A DNA stretch of 64,000 nt, from the NCBI GenBank assembly GCA_029582155.1, contig CM055906.1:14513291-14577290 (forward strand), in the 5' to 3' direction. The stretch comes from Panopea generosa. Lineage: Eukaryota; Mollusca; Bivalvia; Adapedonta; Hiatellidae. Positions 10,951 through 23,700 of this stretch are shown here, piece by piece. Position 1 is the stretch's first letter. Each line of letters opens with the position of its first letter. The notes under the pieces were generated by a model. That model saw only the letters and a list, made by a program, of their open reading frames with translations. It was not told the DNA's origin and searched no databases. The translations under genes and the position numbers were made by a program.

Positions 10951-11639
10951 TTCTAGGAAACCCAACTCTTCCTCAACCAACATAGTTTGTGATTTTGGTA
11001 TCAAAAAAAAAAAGTTTTATTGTAACTTTGGGTGGTGATCTTTCCTTGTTCAAATTTAAAAAATGAAAAGTTTTTACAGTTACATTTATTTTTTTTTGTG
11101 ATCATTTTCTCATATTTAGCCCCTTTTTATAGCAATAAATAAGAAAAACTTCTATATCTATTATAGACTATATGAAATTATTGCCATTGATGGAGAAATT
11201 ACTTCTTCCTTATTCTTCATAAACACTCTATTTCTGTTGTGTTTGTAAAATCAAGTACCCTACCATTTTTTGTTTTCAGTCGGTCACTATTTAAATTCAG
11301 AATAAAAATATTAAATAATTGGTAATTGGAAAGTCATCATTTTTATCAGCTTTACTGTGGTACAAAAATTATTAAATTTAGACAAAAATTCAAAGAGTTA
11401 TAAAAGAAATACAAAAGTTGCCACCTGAAATTTCAGCCGTTTATATTATATTGATATTAGTTTGCGAGTCTGTGTAATCAAGTCATTGATCGAACTAATT
11501 GGACAGCTAATCCCTTCTTGTTACCTCATACCTCAAATATACATAACAGGCACAAGGTAACATGTCACAAACACATTCAGCTGCTGATGTAGAACACAAC
11601 TGGAAAAAATGAGTGTTACAAAAAAAATTCAAGTCTTAT
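10951..11639. other. AT-rich spacer, nothing recognised
   Basis: No coding sequence or dispersed repeat recognised. Confidence 0.4.
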
Positions 11640-11745
11640 AAAATAGGGTTGATCATGGCCAGGTGGTCTAATGGACTGTCTCAATATCAATTATACCATA
11701 TATAACCTGAAATGTGTTGAAAATGGCATTAAACCCTTTTCATAT
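11640..11745 (+). repeat. Internally deleted SINE-A
   Basis: A head fragment ('catggccaggtggtctaatg') joins directly to the 3' end of the family ('tataacctgaaatgtgttg', 'aaaatggcattaaaccc'). The middle is missing. Confidence 0.6.
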
Positions 11746-12025
11746 AGAATTAGAAATAAACAGAATTGAGAAACTAAGGCATCATTATGTGTTTGAAACC
11801 CTATAGTTACCTAAGTTCCCATTGTTTAGAAAATTTAAATATATAGATCCTGACATGAAAAAGGAATGTTCAAAAGCAATATTTTGGTATCAGCAGACGT
11901 CTTTGTCATAAAATGGTTTCTGTTGTCATGACATTATATGGTAATCATTATTATGTGGATAACTATTAAGTATAAAATAACAACAGGGATCCAGCTATTG
12001 CTGTCAAGGTAGAGGAATAAAAGAA

Positions 12026-12240
12026 TTTAACAACTTGGAACCAATGTTGTCAATGTAGAAATATAAATAACAGCGAACCAGTTAACTGTTGTGCATTTAG
12101 AGGTATAAAATAACAATAAGGAACCAATGTTGTCAATGTAGACTTTTAAAACAACAGGGAACCAATATTGTCTATATAGACATATAAAACAACAGGGAAC
12201 CGGTGTTGTCAATGTAGACATAAAGTAACAACAGGGAACA
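12026..12240. repeat. Minisatellite, about five imperfect copies of roughly 40-45 bp
   Basis: The unit contains 'aacagggaaccaatgttgtc' and 'aatgtagacatataaaa'. The spacing varies. Confidence 0.7.
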
Positions 12241-12780
12241 AGTTGAATGTATGTAATTTTTATTAGTATTAGACTGAAGTAATTTTAGAATAATCTATGG
12301 GAGATAACTTGAAATTATTTATTGTTTAGTTTGTTGAGTAACAAATGTGATTTTATAGACATTTTCAGTAAATATATATACAGAATGTAGAATGTGCTTA
12401 ATTGTTTATTGACATCCCCCTGTTTTAATCATTGTTATTTTTAATTAAAATCCAAATTGATATATTGTACAGTGTTGATATACATGACCTTAAATTGTAT
12501 TTATTAATACCCTTCAAAGTGTATGTAAAACCAACCTTTGCCCTTATATTATCATGTTTTATTATCTTGTTTGTTCTCTCAATTGTTTACATTAATTAAA
12601 ATCTTATAATTACTTTCTGACTGAGTATTTTGTTGTTTCTTTCTAAACCAGCTGAAATTAATTCACACTGTCAATTCTGTTCTTTACATTTTATAATGAA
12701 AAGAAAGCATGCTCAGTTTTATTATGTCTGTTTATGAGTGGTAATGAAATGTGCAACACCCAGGCCATTATATTCATTAA
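12241..12780. other. AT-rich spacer, nothing recognised
   Basis: No coding sequence or repeat recognised. Confidence 0.4.
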
Positions 12781-13080
12781 GGAATTATATAGAGAAGGAA
12801 AAGCAAATGATTGAGGTTTTGCAAATGCTCACATAGTCAGCAAAATCTCGCAATATCTCGTTTACATTCATCTCAGGAACACAAATCAAAATTCTTACAT
12901 TGCAGAATGATTAATTGTCAACAAAAAAATACCATTCCCATAAATTTGTGTTTAAAATTGTTGAAGTACTTGTGATTACAAAATTTGTATACCGCAGCTA
13001 AAATAACGACAAATTATGATAAATTTTCCTTCAAACACTTAGTAAGGAGATGCAAGTTTCCTATCCTTCTATACAAGTCC
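12781..13080 (+). mobile_element. MITE2 copy
   Basis: The copy begins 'ggaattatatagagaagga' and ends 'tcctatccttctatacaag'. The ends form an imperfect inverted repeat. The interior has 'aaatctcgcaatatctcg', 'gaagtacttgtgattacaaa' and 'ccgcagctaaaataacgac'. Other copies lie at 19136 and 55111 (plus), and at 54174 and about 59880 (minus). No coding capacity. Confidence 0.75.
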
Positions 13081-13139
13081 TTGTATTCATCAACTCTTGG
13101 TTAATGTTATTGTTCTTCTTGTCTACCCACAACTGCCTA

Positions 13140-14652
13140 TAAACTTGTCCCTATTGTAAATATTTATAAACTACCTTGTCCCTGTTGTAAATACTTATCA
13201 ATGTCCTTGTCTCTTTTGTCAATATTTATCAATGGCCTTGTCCCTATTGTAAATATTTATCAATGACTATGTGACAATTGTCAATATTTATCAATGGCCT
13301 TATCTCTATAGTAAATATTTATCAATGACTATGTGACAATTGTCAATATTTATCAATGGCCTTGTCTCTATTGTAAATATTTATCAATGACTATGTGACA
13401 ATTGTAAATATTTATCAATGTCCTTGTCTCTTTTGTCAATATTTATCAATGGCCTTGTCCCTATTGTAAATATTTATCAATGACTATGTGACAATTGTCA
13501 ATATTTATCAATGGCCTTATCTCTATAGTAAATATTTATCAATGACTATGTGACAATTGTCAATATTTATCAATGGCCTTGTCTCTATTGTAAATATTTA
13601 TCAATGACTATGTGACAATTGTCAATATTTATCAATGGCCTTGTCTCTATTGTAAATATTTATCAATGACTATGTGACAATTGTCAATATTTATCAATGT
13701 CCTTGTCCCTATTGTAAATATTTATCAATGACCATGTAACAATTGTCAATATTTATCAATGGCCTTGTCGCTATTGTAAATATTTATCAATGACTATGTG
13801 ACAATTGTCAATATTTATCAATGTCCTTGTCTCTATAGTAAATATTTATCAATGACTATGTGACAATTGTCAATATTTATCAATGGCCTTGTCCCTATTG
13901 TAAATATTTATCAATGACTATGTGACAATTGTCAATATTTATCAATGGCCTTATCTCTATAGTAAATATTTATCAATGACTATGTGACAATTGTCAATAT
14001 TTATCAATGGCCTTGTCTCTATTGTAAATATTTATCAATGACTATGTGACAATTGTCAATATTTATCAATGACTATGTGACAATTGTCAATATTTATCAA
14101 TGACTATGTGACAATTGTCAATATTTATCAATGTCCTTGTCCCTATTGTAAATATTTATCAATGACCATGTAACAATTGTCAATATTTATCAATGGCCTT
14201 GTCCCTATTGTAAATATTTATCAATGACTATGTGACAATTGTCAATATTTATCAATGTCCTTGTCTCTATTGTAAATATTTATCAATGGCTATGTGACAA
14301 TTGTCAATAATTATCAATGGCCTTGTCCCTATTGTAAATTTTTATCAATAACTATGACATTTGTCAATATTTATCAATGTCCTTGTCTCTATTGTAAATA
14401 TTTATCAATGACTATGTGACAATTGTCAATATTTATCAATGGCATTGTCCCTATTGTAAATATTTATCAATGACCATGTGACAATTGTCAATAACTATCA
14501 ATGGCCTTAACTCTATGGTAAATATTTATCAATGACCATGTGACAATTGTCAATATTTATCAATAGCCTTGTCCCTATTGTAAATATTTATCAATGACTA
14601 TGTGACAATTGTCAATATTTATCAATGGCCTTGTCCCTATTGTAAATAATAA
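13140..14652. repeat. 62-bp minisatellite made of two alternating 31-bp units
   Basis: Half-unit A is 'tatttatcaatggccttgtc' plus 'cctattgtaaa'. Half-unit B is 'tatttatcaatgactatgtg' plus 'acaattgtcaa'. They alternate strictly for about 24 dimers, except near 14040-14110, where B occurs three times in a row. Half-unit B contains the palindrome 'gacaattgtc'. Both halves share 'tatttatcaatg', so the dimer arose from one 31-bp ancestor. Confidence 0.9.
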
Positions 14653-14879
14653 TATAAAGTTTTAATGTGCATTGTAATAATCTGTAGTTTTTTGTGAATA
14701 AAATAGTGTTTAAAACAATATTATTCAAATTAAAGGACATTAATTACCAGCCAAAGAAGTTTTGGAATATCAAATATCAGCATAACTTTCACTTGTGCAA
14801 TTATACAATCACAACAAGCACATTTGAGTGATTTATGTCCCCCGCTATTTTCAAAACATTTGATTCAGGCATTCTTAGT

Positions 14880-15655
14880 TTATGCACGGAATCAAAAAAA
14901 ATACGATTTTTTCACAATTGAAGGGGCATAACTGAGAATGACATGTGTTTTGTCATTATAAATATTGTATCAAAATTTCAAAGTATTTGATTTAGGCATT
15001 CATAAGTTATTGCACGGAAACCAAAGCATGACGTTTTTTCACAAATTAAAGGTGCACTCTACGACACCAAACGTCACAACTTAACCTGTGTTTTGTCATT
15101 ATAAACATTGTTTTAAAATTTCAAAAGATTTGATTCAGGCATTCTTAAGTCATTACATGGTAACCAAAGTGTGACGATTTTTCACAAATTAAAGGGGCAC
15201 AACTCTACAACACCCAAATGTCAAAACCCCGAAAGTCGAACTTAGCCTGTGTTTTGTCATTATAAATATTGTATAAAAATTTCAAAATATTTGATTTAGG
15301 TATTCATAAATTACTGCATGGAAACCAAAGCATGATGATTTTTCACAAATCAAAGGGGCATAACTCTACAACACCAAACGTCACAACTTAGCCTGTGCTT
15401 TCTTATTATAAACATTGTTTTAAAATTTCAAAAGATTTGATTCAGGCATTCTTAAGTCATTACATGGTAACCAAAGTGTGACGATTTTTCACAAATTAAA
15501 GGGGCACAACTCTACAACACCCAAACGTCAAAACCCCAAAAGTCGAACTTAGCCTGTGTTTTGTCATTATAAACATTGTATTAGAATGTCAAAAGATTTG
15601 ATTCAGGCATTCTTAAGTGATTGCACGGAAACCAAAGTGTGACGGACGGACATAC
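14880..15655. repeat. Diverged tandem repeat, unit about 155-180 bp, five copies
   Basis: Units contain 'ttcacaaattaaaggggca', 'tgtgttttgtcattataaa' and 'gatttgattcaggcattc'. The array ends in 'gacggacggacatacagac'. This architecture (diverged subrepeats plus a 'gacggac' end) recurs in the element at 16240-17315. Confidence 0.65.
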
Positions 15656-15724
15656 AGACCCAAATTAGTGTATGTTTATCTTTAGATATTGAATGAGTGT
15701 TTTTTGTATTTTACTGAATGTGTT

Positions 15725-16060
15725 GTATTGAACTTAATGATTTTACATCGGTTGTGAAACAAGTTCTTACAACTTAGACAAATCAGTCTTCCTTGGTGGA
15801 ACCAGTACTAAGCATATGTGAGAAAGTGTCTTGCTCAAGGGCAGCCCTGGAAGAGAATCAAACTCGCAGTTCTACAATCCTGTTCTACTGCTGTACCATG
15901 CACTCTAGAACTTAGACAAATGAAGTCTTCCTGGACAGAATCAGTACTTATCATATGCGATAAAGTGTCTTGCTCAAGGACACTACACATAGCCATGGCG
16001 GACAATCAAATCCACTACTCCTAATCGTGGATCCAATTCTCCACCGATGCACCACATGCT
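15725..16060 (-). repeat. Two SINE-B fragments in tandem
   Basis: Read on the minus strand, the SINE-B body occurs twice. Plus-strand markers are 'cttccttggtggaaccagta' near 15790, 'cttcctggacagaatcagta' near 15927, and 'gtgtcttgctcaagg' at about 15825 and 15965. Confidence 0.65.
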
Positions 16061-16239
16061 TGAATCAAAATTCTTTGAAATATGTTACTTTAAATAGAAG
16101 GCCACATTTGAAATATGGTGTTTATATCCAGATATTACATGTATGCCATTATTTGTTATTAACCTTCATTAAATAAAGAAATTATTATCATTTTTATTAT
16201 AAATAATTACCATAATATTCAATTATATTTACTCATAAA

Positions 16240-17315
16240 AATAAACAAGAGGGCAAAGATGGCCCTATATCGCTCACCTGACTGACCTTGAGTCACCCAA
16301 CAAAAGTAGATTATATAATACATGTACGCTCAAAATTCCAGAAAGATGAGATGGGCAAGAACCGGTAGTTAGAATTTTGATTAATTTTGTTTTGAAGATG
16401 TAACAGATGTGTAGAAGAGTTCAAACTTGGTAGAGGTTCACCCATGGTAAATGTCAGTGAAATTACATCAAAATCAGGTCAGTAGATTCTGACAAGAAGG
16501 CTTTTGAAGTTTTTACTATAGATGCTAAGTCTTAGAACTAAGATAAAAATCGAGTTCCAGAACAAAACTAACCTGTTATGTTTGAGAACTGTTTCAAACT
16601 AAAGCATCAGACTAAACTATTGTGCATGAAACAATCCGCAGTTCCAGCACAATAAATATTCCTATGAGTTTCAAACACAAGCCTTCCTAAAGTATATCAC
16701 TTGAAAGAATCTTTGTTGCAGTTAATAATATTTGAATAATATTCAATCATTGATTATAATTGTATCATTCATCTTTTTATGATGAATTATATTTTAAAAC
16801 TTATATCTAGTATAATATTGTATAATAATAGCAAAAAAAAGTTTATTTAAAGTGTTTATTACCTCTTCTTATAATAATTGCTATATACAGACAAAACAGC
16901 AGAAGTAATTTGACATCAAAACTAACCCCACCCCCTGGCTGCTATGTTTTGTGACAAATCAAGATGGCTTAAACAAACTTGGTAGAGAGTCACCCAAGGA
17001 ACATTTCTGTGAAATTATTTTAAAATCGAGCAAGCAGTTTCTGACAAGAAGATTTTTTAAGTTTTTACTATAACTTATATAGTAAACTAACCCAATCCCC
17101 TGGCCGCCATGTTTTTTGACGAATCAAGATGGCTTGAACAAACTTGGTAGAGGGTCACCCAAGGAACATTTCTGTGAAATTCTATCAAAATTGGCCCAGT
17201 GGTTTCAGAGGAGAAGTTGTTAAAAGCTGAAAGTTAACGACGGACGACAGACGAAGGACACAAGGCGATCACAAAAGCTCACCTGTGAGCCTTCAGCTCA
17301 GGTGAGCTAAAAAGA
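16240..17315 (+). repeat. Interspersed element bounded by inverted 'ctcacctga/tcaggtgag'
   Basis: It starts 'aacaagagggcaaagatggc...cgctcacctga' and ends 'gctcaggtgagctaaaa'. The right end itself is a hairpin ('gctcacctgtgag...ctcaggtgagc'). The interior has repeated blocks ('aacttggtagaggttcaccc', three versions). No coding sequence. It resembles elements I associate with bivalve genomes. Confidence 0.55.
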
Positions 17316-17804
17316 CTGAAATTTTCAGTTTAACAACATAATCATTTAAACATTATTATAATGATTTTTCAAAGTACATCGTACATGTATGTGGCGAGAA
17401 ATAGAAACACACAAATTATAAGATTTTCTTTTATTATAATTATTATAAATAAATTATCACATGAATTTAAATAAAATAACAAAATTACATAACAACAAAA
17501 TATAAAATGCACCAAAAAAGTTATATTATCTCCAGGTTACTAGTTCTTTACCTGTGATTACAATACACAATAATACTTTCAAAGATTGGATGAATGCAAA
17601 AAGAAATCTGAAATTAATTTTAAAAAAAGGAGTCAAATTTGATCATGTTTCTCATTTTAGATGTTAATTCTTCATAACAATGATTTTCAAGATTTTTCTC
17701 CTCCCACCCCCATTTTTTGCAAACCAGGAAAAGTATTGACGGTGGAGTGCTTAACCAGGGAAAAAAACTATTTGAATATAAAATTACTTAATGAATAAAT
17801 ACTC
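17316..17804. other. AT-rich spacer, nothing recognised
   Basis: No coding sequence or repeat recognised. Confidence 0.4.
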
Positions 17805-18030
17805 TGTGAAACACATGTACATTGAAACACATGTTCACTGAAACACATGTACACTGAAACTCATGTACACTGAAACACATGTACACTGAAACACATGTAC
17901 ACTGAAACACATGTACACTGAAAAACATGTACATTGAAACACATGTACACTGAAACACATGTACACTGAAACACATGTACACTGAAATACATGTACATTG
18001 AAACACATGTACATTGAAACATGTGTACAT
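17805..18030. repeat. 16-bp minisatellite, about 14 copies
   Basis: The unit 'actgaaacacatgtac' repeats every 16 bases and contains the palindrome 'acatgt'. Because 16 is not divisible by three, the stop-free minus-strand frames are simple shifts of the repeat and are not genes. Confidence 0.9.
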
Positions 18031-18954
18031 AACCTGTATATCTCAATCGCTCTCAATACCATGGATCATAATGCAAATATGGGATATTTTAGAATCCCTC
18101 TGCAGAAAAAGATATTTAAAACTACTAAATACATATGGATAAAGGAAAAAATGTTTGTTTTACCTTAATTCAGTTGTTTATAGTTAAATATAGAACCTTA
18201 TCAATAAACATGTACTATACATTAGATATATTTATAATTATCCACTTTTTGCAGTCACCTATAGTTATCTATATTTTTTAATATAATTTCCTTTTTCTCT
18301 CTTAAAAATCAATTAAGCTAAGGATGATTCTATAACTTGCAATGATTTGTCAAATCTTTTAAAATTTTAGTATAAGTGATTGATTGGTGAAACAAGTTTA
18401 ACTTGACAGTTCTCTAGCAATTTCCAAAACATACACTCTTCATTTTATTGTGACATAAATTTGACATAAAACCCAAGGATTAAAAGTCTGCATGCCCCCT
18501 TTGATAAATGATCTCTTATTACAAATTGAACATTTAACATATAAATAGAGATATAAATAGAGATATATATGAATCAATTAACACAACACTGAATGTACCA
18601 GCACAAGGGCTGACTAAAGCTTCAACAACAGTTAAAGCAACTAAGCCCAGATTCACCAAGCATCTGAACTATCTCAGATTTTCCTCGTGAAACTTAAATT
18701 TGTAAAATTTACATTGATCATTTTGTTATTTGTAAACACTTAGTCAGTATTTGTTTTATCTTTAACCCCTTAGTCAGTATTTGTTTTGCCTTCACTTCTG
18801 TAGTGATTTAGCCATTCAGTGTGAATAAATCAGTTCAAGTCATCATTTAGAGAAATTTATTATTTTTAGTTGATGAAAATCTCAGCTTCATATGTTTAGT
18901 GAAACCAGATGCTGATATTGAACTCTAAAAGTGCTAGTAAGAATGTCTAAATCT
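18031..18954. other. AT-rich spacer, nothing recognised
   Basis: No gene or clear repeat, apart from a local 'cttagtcagtatttgttt' doublet near 18740-18790. Confidence 0.4.
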
Positions 18955-19120
18955 CAAGAAGGGTAGTAGTGTAGTTGGCTGCTCGCTCCAGAGGTTTATC
19001 AGATGGCTCTAAAAAAACAAAACCCTCAGTACTGGTTCTATGCAGAAAGCAAACTCAAGAGCGGCTCATAAAAGTTATGATCTTTTGTGGCAATTGAACT
19101 AGAATAAATTAGTATAAAAT
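18955..19120 (+). repeat. SINE-C, diverged copy
   Basis: It shares 'ctcagtactggttctatgca', 'aactcaagagcggctcat' and a tail 'aattagtataaaat' with copies at 28440, 42092 and 43065. The tRNA-like head is worn. Confidence 0.6.
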
Positions 19121-19135
19121 TATTTCTAAATCCAA

Positions 19136-19570
19136 GGAATTATATAGTGGAGGAAAGGCAACTGTTTTAGATTGTGTGAACGCGCATGTATTCATGCAAA
19201 ATCTCGCAATATGTCGTTTTTAATTATCTTAACTTCCATTCATCTCAGGAATACAAATAAAAATTCTTACACAGCGGAATGAAATAGTCATCAAAACAAT
19301 ACCATTCCCAGAAATTTGTGTTTTAAATTGTTGAAGTACTTGTGATTACAAAATTTGTATACTACAGCTAAAATAATAACAAATTACAATAAATTTTCCT
19401 TCAAACCTCAATATCTTTAAATCCAGAGCATTTTGCGTGATCTAAGATCTAAAAATTCAGTTGCCTATGAATTATGAACGATTAATATGCAAATCATGAA
19501 TCCTTTGTGTGCTGTTTCATCATCATTTAGTTAATAGGAGATGCAAGTTTCCTATCCTTCTATCCAAGTC
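19136..19570 (+). mobile_element. MITE2 copy, longest in the window
   Basis: It has the same ends and interior landmarks as 12781-13080 ('ggaattatatagtggagg' at the start, 'tcctatccttctatccaag' at the end). Extra interior sequence lies around 19400-19520. Confidence 0.75.
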
Positions 19571-20304
19571 TTTGCTAAATCTAACATTTTACAGATGCAT
19601 CACGATATGGTTACAACTCGAAATAAGCCACTTTCATGTGTTTTTTTTCTTGTGGGGAAAAGTATGACATACGGTAAATTATATCCATATAATTTGCTTT
19701 AAAAAAAGACACATATTTACTGCAGGCAGATTAATCTCCACTTTCAGAATGAACAAGGTAAAAAGTGGCACACTGATGCAGTCAAAGCAGAACCAATTCA
19801 CGACTAAATGATGAGCTTTCAGCTTATTTTAGTTACAACACAATAGTATCAAGCTTCAGAGAAAGAGGACAACATACCATCTATACTTATTTGTCTAGAA
19901 TAGCACTGTTGGTACGTAAACTGTGCTCATGACAAATAGAATTTAAGACAATACGAAGTTGCTTATTCCTATTTATCTTTACTGCCAAGAAATACTTTTT
20001 ACTGAAATTCATTGGTCCAAGTTACTACAAATCATTGCACTCTTCTGGCCATAGTCTCAGTGGTGATTGTTAATCAAAAGTGCATCTCATTATTATCTGT
20101 CTCTCACCACTGATTCAAGTGGGAAAGTTATCAGTTACTTGCGGAGATGGATGTGCTCAAGAACTGGTTAACCTTCACGGATTCCAGGAAGAAGTGATCG
20201 CCTGTTAGCTCTCGATGCATTAAATGGTTTGTAAATATTCAAAGTACACTCTTCTAACAATTTCAATTTACAATATTGTTACTATGTATTAACTAGGTTA
20301 TACT
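19571..20304 (-). other. Region downstream of SLC25A46 stop; 3' UTR candidate
   Basis: The 3' UTR of SLC25A46 should lie here on the minus strand. No convincing AATAAA signal was seen on that strand close to the stop. A repeat tail at about 20085-20245 ('gggaaagttatcagttact', 'gttagctctcgatgcatta') matches one at 47760-47890, so part of the UTR may be repeat-derived. Confidence 0.4.
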
Positions 20305-20730
20305 TCAATAATCATGTGCCCGCCTTTGTGGGGTTTGTCTGTGTCCATTTGAATGTGACAAGTCTGTTGTTGAAATTGTATTGAACAAATATTGCACCAT
20401 TTTAAGTCCTGCTGCGTAAATAGAATATTGTAATACGAATGATCCAAAGCCTTGATACAGTGAGAAAAATCCTTCCTGCGTAAGTATTGTTCGGAAGCAG
20501 TCTATGACCCCATAATATTGTGTCCCGATCCCAGCTACTTCCAGACCGTTATCCATATTATCTACCAGCACTCTGGTTCCCTGCACATAAAGTCTGTGGA
20601 GAACTGTCTCGAAAGGATAAAGTACTAAGTCTGCTAGAAAGGTTCCTGTGAAAGTTGCAAGAAGGCTGGGGAAATGTTGATCATATAGTGACACTGTAGG
20701 CTCATTCCCATCCACTGGGGAGGAGTTGTC
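20305..20730 (-). CDS. SLC25A46: SLC25A46 coding exon 9 (terminal)
   Basis: 426 bases including TGA at 20307-20305. It starts DNSSPVDGNEPTVSLYDQHF after acceptor 'ttttag' and carries the best-conserved part: LADLVLYPFETVLHRL, YVQGTR, DN, GTQYYGVIDC and LYQGFGSF. It ends with a polar tail of about 20 residues not seen in human. Confidence 0.96.
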   Translation of the reverse strand, partial: DNSSPVDGNEPTVSLYDQHFPSLLATFTGTFLADLVLYPFETVLHRLYVQGTRVLVDNMDNGLEVAGIGTQYYGVIDCFRTILTQEGFFSLYQGFGSFVLQYSIYAAGLKMVQYLFNTISTTDLSHSNGHRQTPQRRAHDY

Positions 20731-23700
20731 CTAAAATTCACAGAAAACGTTCTCTTTATAGTTCTGCATGTTGGCATAATATAAAGTAATTTTAATTATT
20801 AACATAAAATGAAAAGCAAAAACATTTTGATTTTTTGGGTGGGGGGGTAAGATCAATGGAGTTTAATAACATTTTTCAACATACAAGTTGTGGCATCCAA
20901 TTTTATTGTTAGAGGAAGACTTTTAAAAGTTTATTATCAAATAAAGGGTTTCGAAAAATAAAACAAAACTAAACACAAGTGAAAGTAAACAATATATCTA
21001 TATAGTTTTTTCTTTGATTATTGAGGTTTTAAAAAGCATTCAAGTACGTCTACCAAGATTAAACATTGACAGTGTAAACTTACTTACATCAATTATACAA
21101 CAAATTCTAACAACTTAAACACATCCAGATAAAGTGTCGTGGTCAGAAACACCACAAATGTCAATGGCGAGCGACTGAACCCATAATGCTCCAATTCTGG
21201 GTTAAGCACTACCTACAGACCACAGTCACCACCACTCCGTATTAACATTAATACATGTGACCTGAGGTTCTGTATTGATACTTACATTAGATTCCTCCTG
21301 TTTCTTTGTTTTTATTCTGATAACAGCGTAGTATACGAGAGACTGTATGCAATATTGACTCAACCGGAATGCAGCAGTTGGTAGAAGAAGCTGATACATT
21401 GGCAAGATCCATGCTGTCTCATATCCTCTGCAAACAAGTCGATTTAATCCCTCGAAAAAGAATTCCAGAAACGTTGGTGCGTTATTGGCCCCATGACTCT
21501 GAAATTAACGGTATGTGCTAGATATAGAAACTTATTTCAATTCAATTCAAATTTATTCAGGTATATAAGATCATTATACAACATATATATCCATGATGAT
21601 AAAATAACAGTAATAAATCAAGAAAAATAAATAAGTAAATTAATTATAGTAATCATCTAAGAATTAAAGATCTTATAACCTGGGATAACCCATTAAAGCA
21701 GCAAACGCGTTTTTTTTCCAACGGAGTCCCTTCCCTTTAAATTATGATTTTTTATTAAATTAAAAAAAATATGATATACATTAAATCTTAAGAATGTAGA
21801 CATTTGATATAAACTTGTTTAAAATTTAATGTAACAGTACAAAAAACATTTAATTATCTTATACCCTGAATAACTGAATAATACATATAAGTGGTTCACA
21901 ATACAAGAATTATTTTCAACATATACTTAAAAATTAAATATTTGATTAGCAACAGAAGAGAATGGAGCTTAATGCCATTTCAACATACAGGTATAAATGT
22001 TCTATATGATGTATATGCGTGTATCTGAGTATATATGGATGGAACCATTATCGTTCTGCAAGTATAACTGTAAATGTATCAGTTATTTATTAAAGTGTTT
22101 TGACCAAACTGGGCTCAAACCAAGACAGCAGATTTGAGATGTAAGTCTATACAAGACTGTATTGATCATGGGAAATAACCATTGCTTAGCAGGGAGACGT
22201 AACAAACCTATTGTCATGAAGAATGTTGAATGTAAGTCATTTTATTTTTTATTGAATTCTGTCTTACAGGAAACTTACAATATATATTTAACGAAATAAT
22301 ACAAACAATACTAAGGGTGCTTAAACTTAATACATAAACATCTACAGGTCAGATATTTATAGCTAAACCTTAGGTAGGTAAAGAGTGTCTTAAAAAATTA
22401 AAATTTGGAGACAGACTACAAGCTTCAGAATAACATTTTGTTTAATGCATAAAAACAAGCAGTAACTATTGACTTGCATAGCAAAACAAGAAAATTGATT
22501 TTTGCATATCAAAACCAGTCTCTATCTATCCCTACCTGTATCAAAACCTGTCTTTATCTATCCCAACCTATCAAAACCAGTTACTTCAAATTCTCGCATA
22601 TCAAAACCAGTAATTGCAAGTCCATACCTATCAAAACCAGTAATTGCAAGTCCATACCTATCAAAACTAGTAATTGCAAGTCCATACCTATCAAAACTAG
22701 TAATTGCAAGTCCATACCTATCAAAACCAGTAATTGCAAGTCCATACCTATCAAAACCAGTAATTGCAAGTCCATACCTATCAAAACCAGTAATTGCAAG
22801 TCCATACCTATCAAAACCAGTAATTGCAAGTCCATACCTATCAAAACTAGTAATTGCAAGTCCATACCTATCAAAACCAGTAATTGCAAGTCCATACCTA
22901 TCAAAACCAGTAATTGTAAGTCCATACCTATCAAAACTAGTAATTGCAAGTCCATACCTATCAAAATCAGTACATGTGCAAATCCGTACATGTACCTTTC
23001 AAATTCAGTAATTGCAGATCTTTACATATATGTATATAAAATTCATTAACCATGTATATGAGTTCATACTTACGTAGTTTATAACATCAAGAACTTACCT
23101 GAACTGTTTCCACAAAACTGCTTACATAAAACGGTGTTGCTACTAAATACCCCGACCTAAAAAAAACAAACAAAAAAATAATACAGAGCTGCAATTTGTC
23201 ATGTACAACATCTGGCCCCGAGATTACAAAAAATTCCGCCATGCTCAACTCAAAAACAAATGGACTCGTTATAACAAAATAATGTAAATACATTAACTTA
23301 CTGGTACAAATCTATACAGTGATTTTTTCTAATTAAATACTTTAATTAGTGTTCTATTAACCCTTTACTTCATATAGACGCCTTTGGACACCTCTTACAT
23401 AGACACCTTTCGACACCTAATATTGACGCCTTTGGACACCTAATATAGAAAAAAAGCTTTTGAATTATTGGGTGAATAATGTTTATATTAACTAACAGAG
23501 TGGAAAACAGTGCAGGAAGTGTTCAGATTGCTGGTTACGAGAAATCTGAACTCTTCCTGCACTGTTTTCAAAGTCTTTATTTATGGAGTATGGGTTAAAA
23601 GCCTGAAAATTGTTTTAGAAGTACACATTTGAGTTGAGCATGAACTTTGTTATATAGCACCAAAACTTTATTCTTTACAAGTTCAAAAACCAATCATATA

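Noticed and set aside
13140-14652. CRISPR-like direct repeats
   Set aside because: Repeats are contiguous alternating units without unique spacers, in a eukaryotic genome.
17788-18062. Cysteine-rich small protein on the minus strand
   Set aside because: It is the 16-bp repeat read in three frames; no signal peptide or non-repeat sequence.
22474-23049. 190-codon plus-strand frame with SIPIKTSNCK repeats
   Set aside because: Produced by the exact 30-bp array in an SLC25A46 intron; three different frames are open over the same bases.
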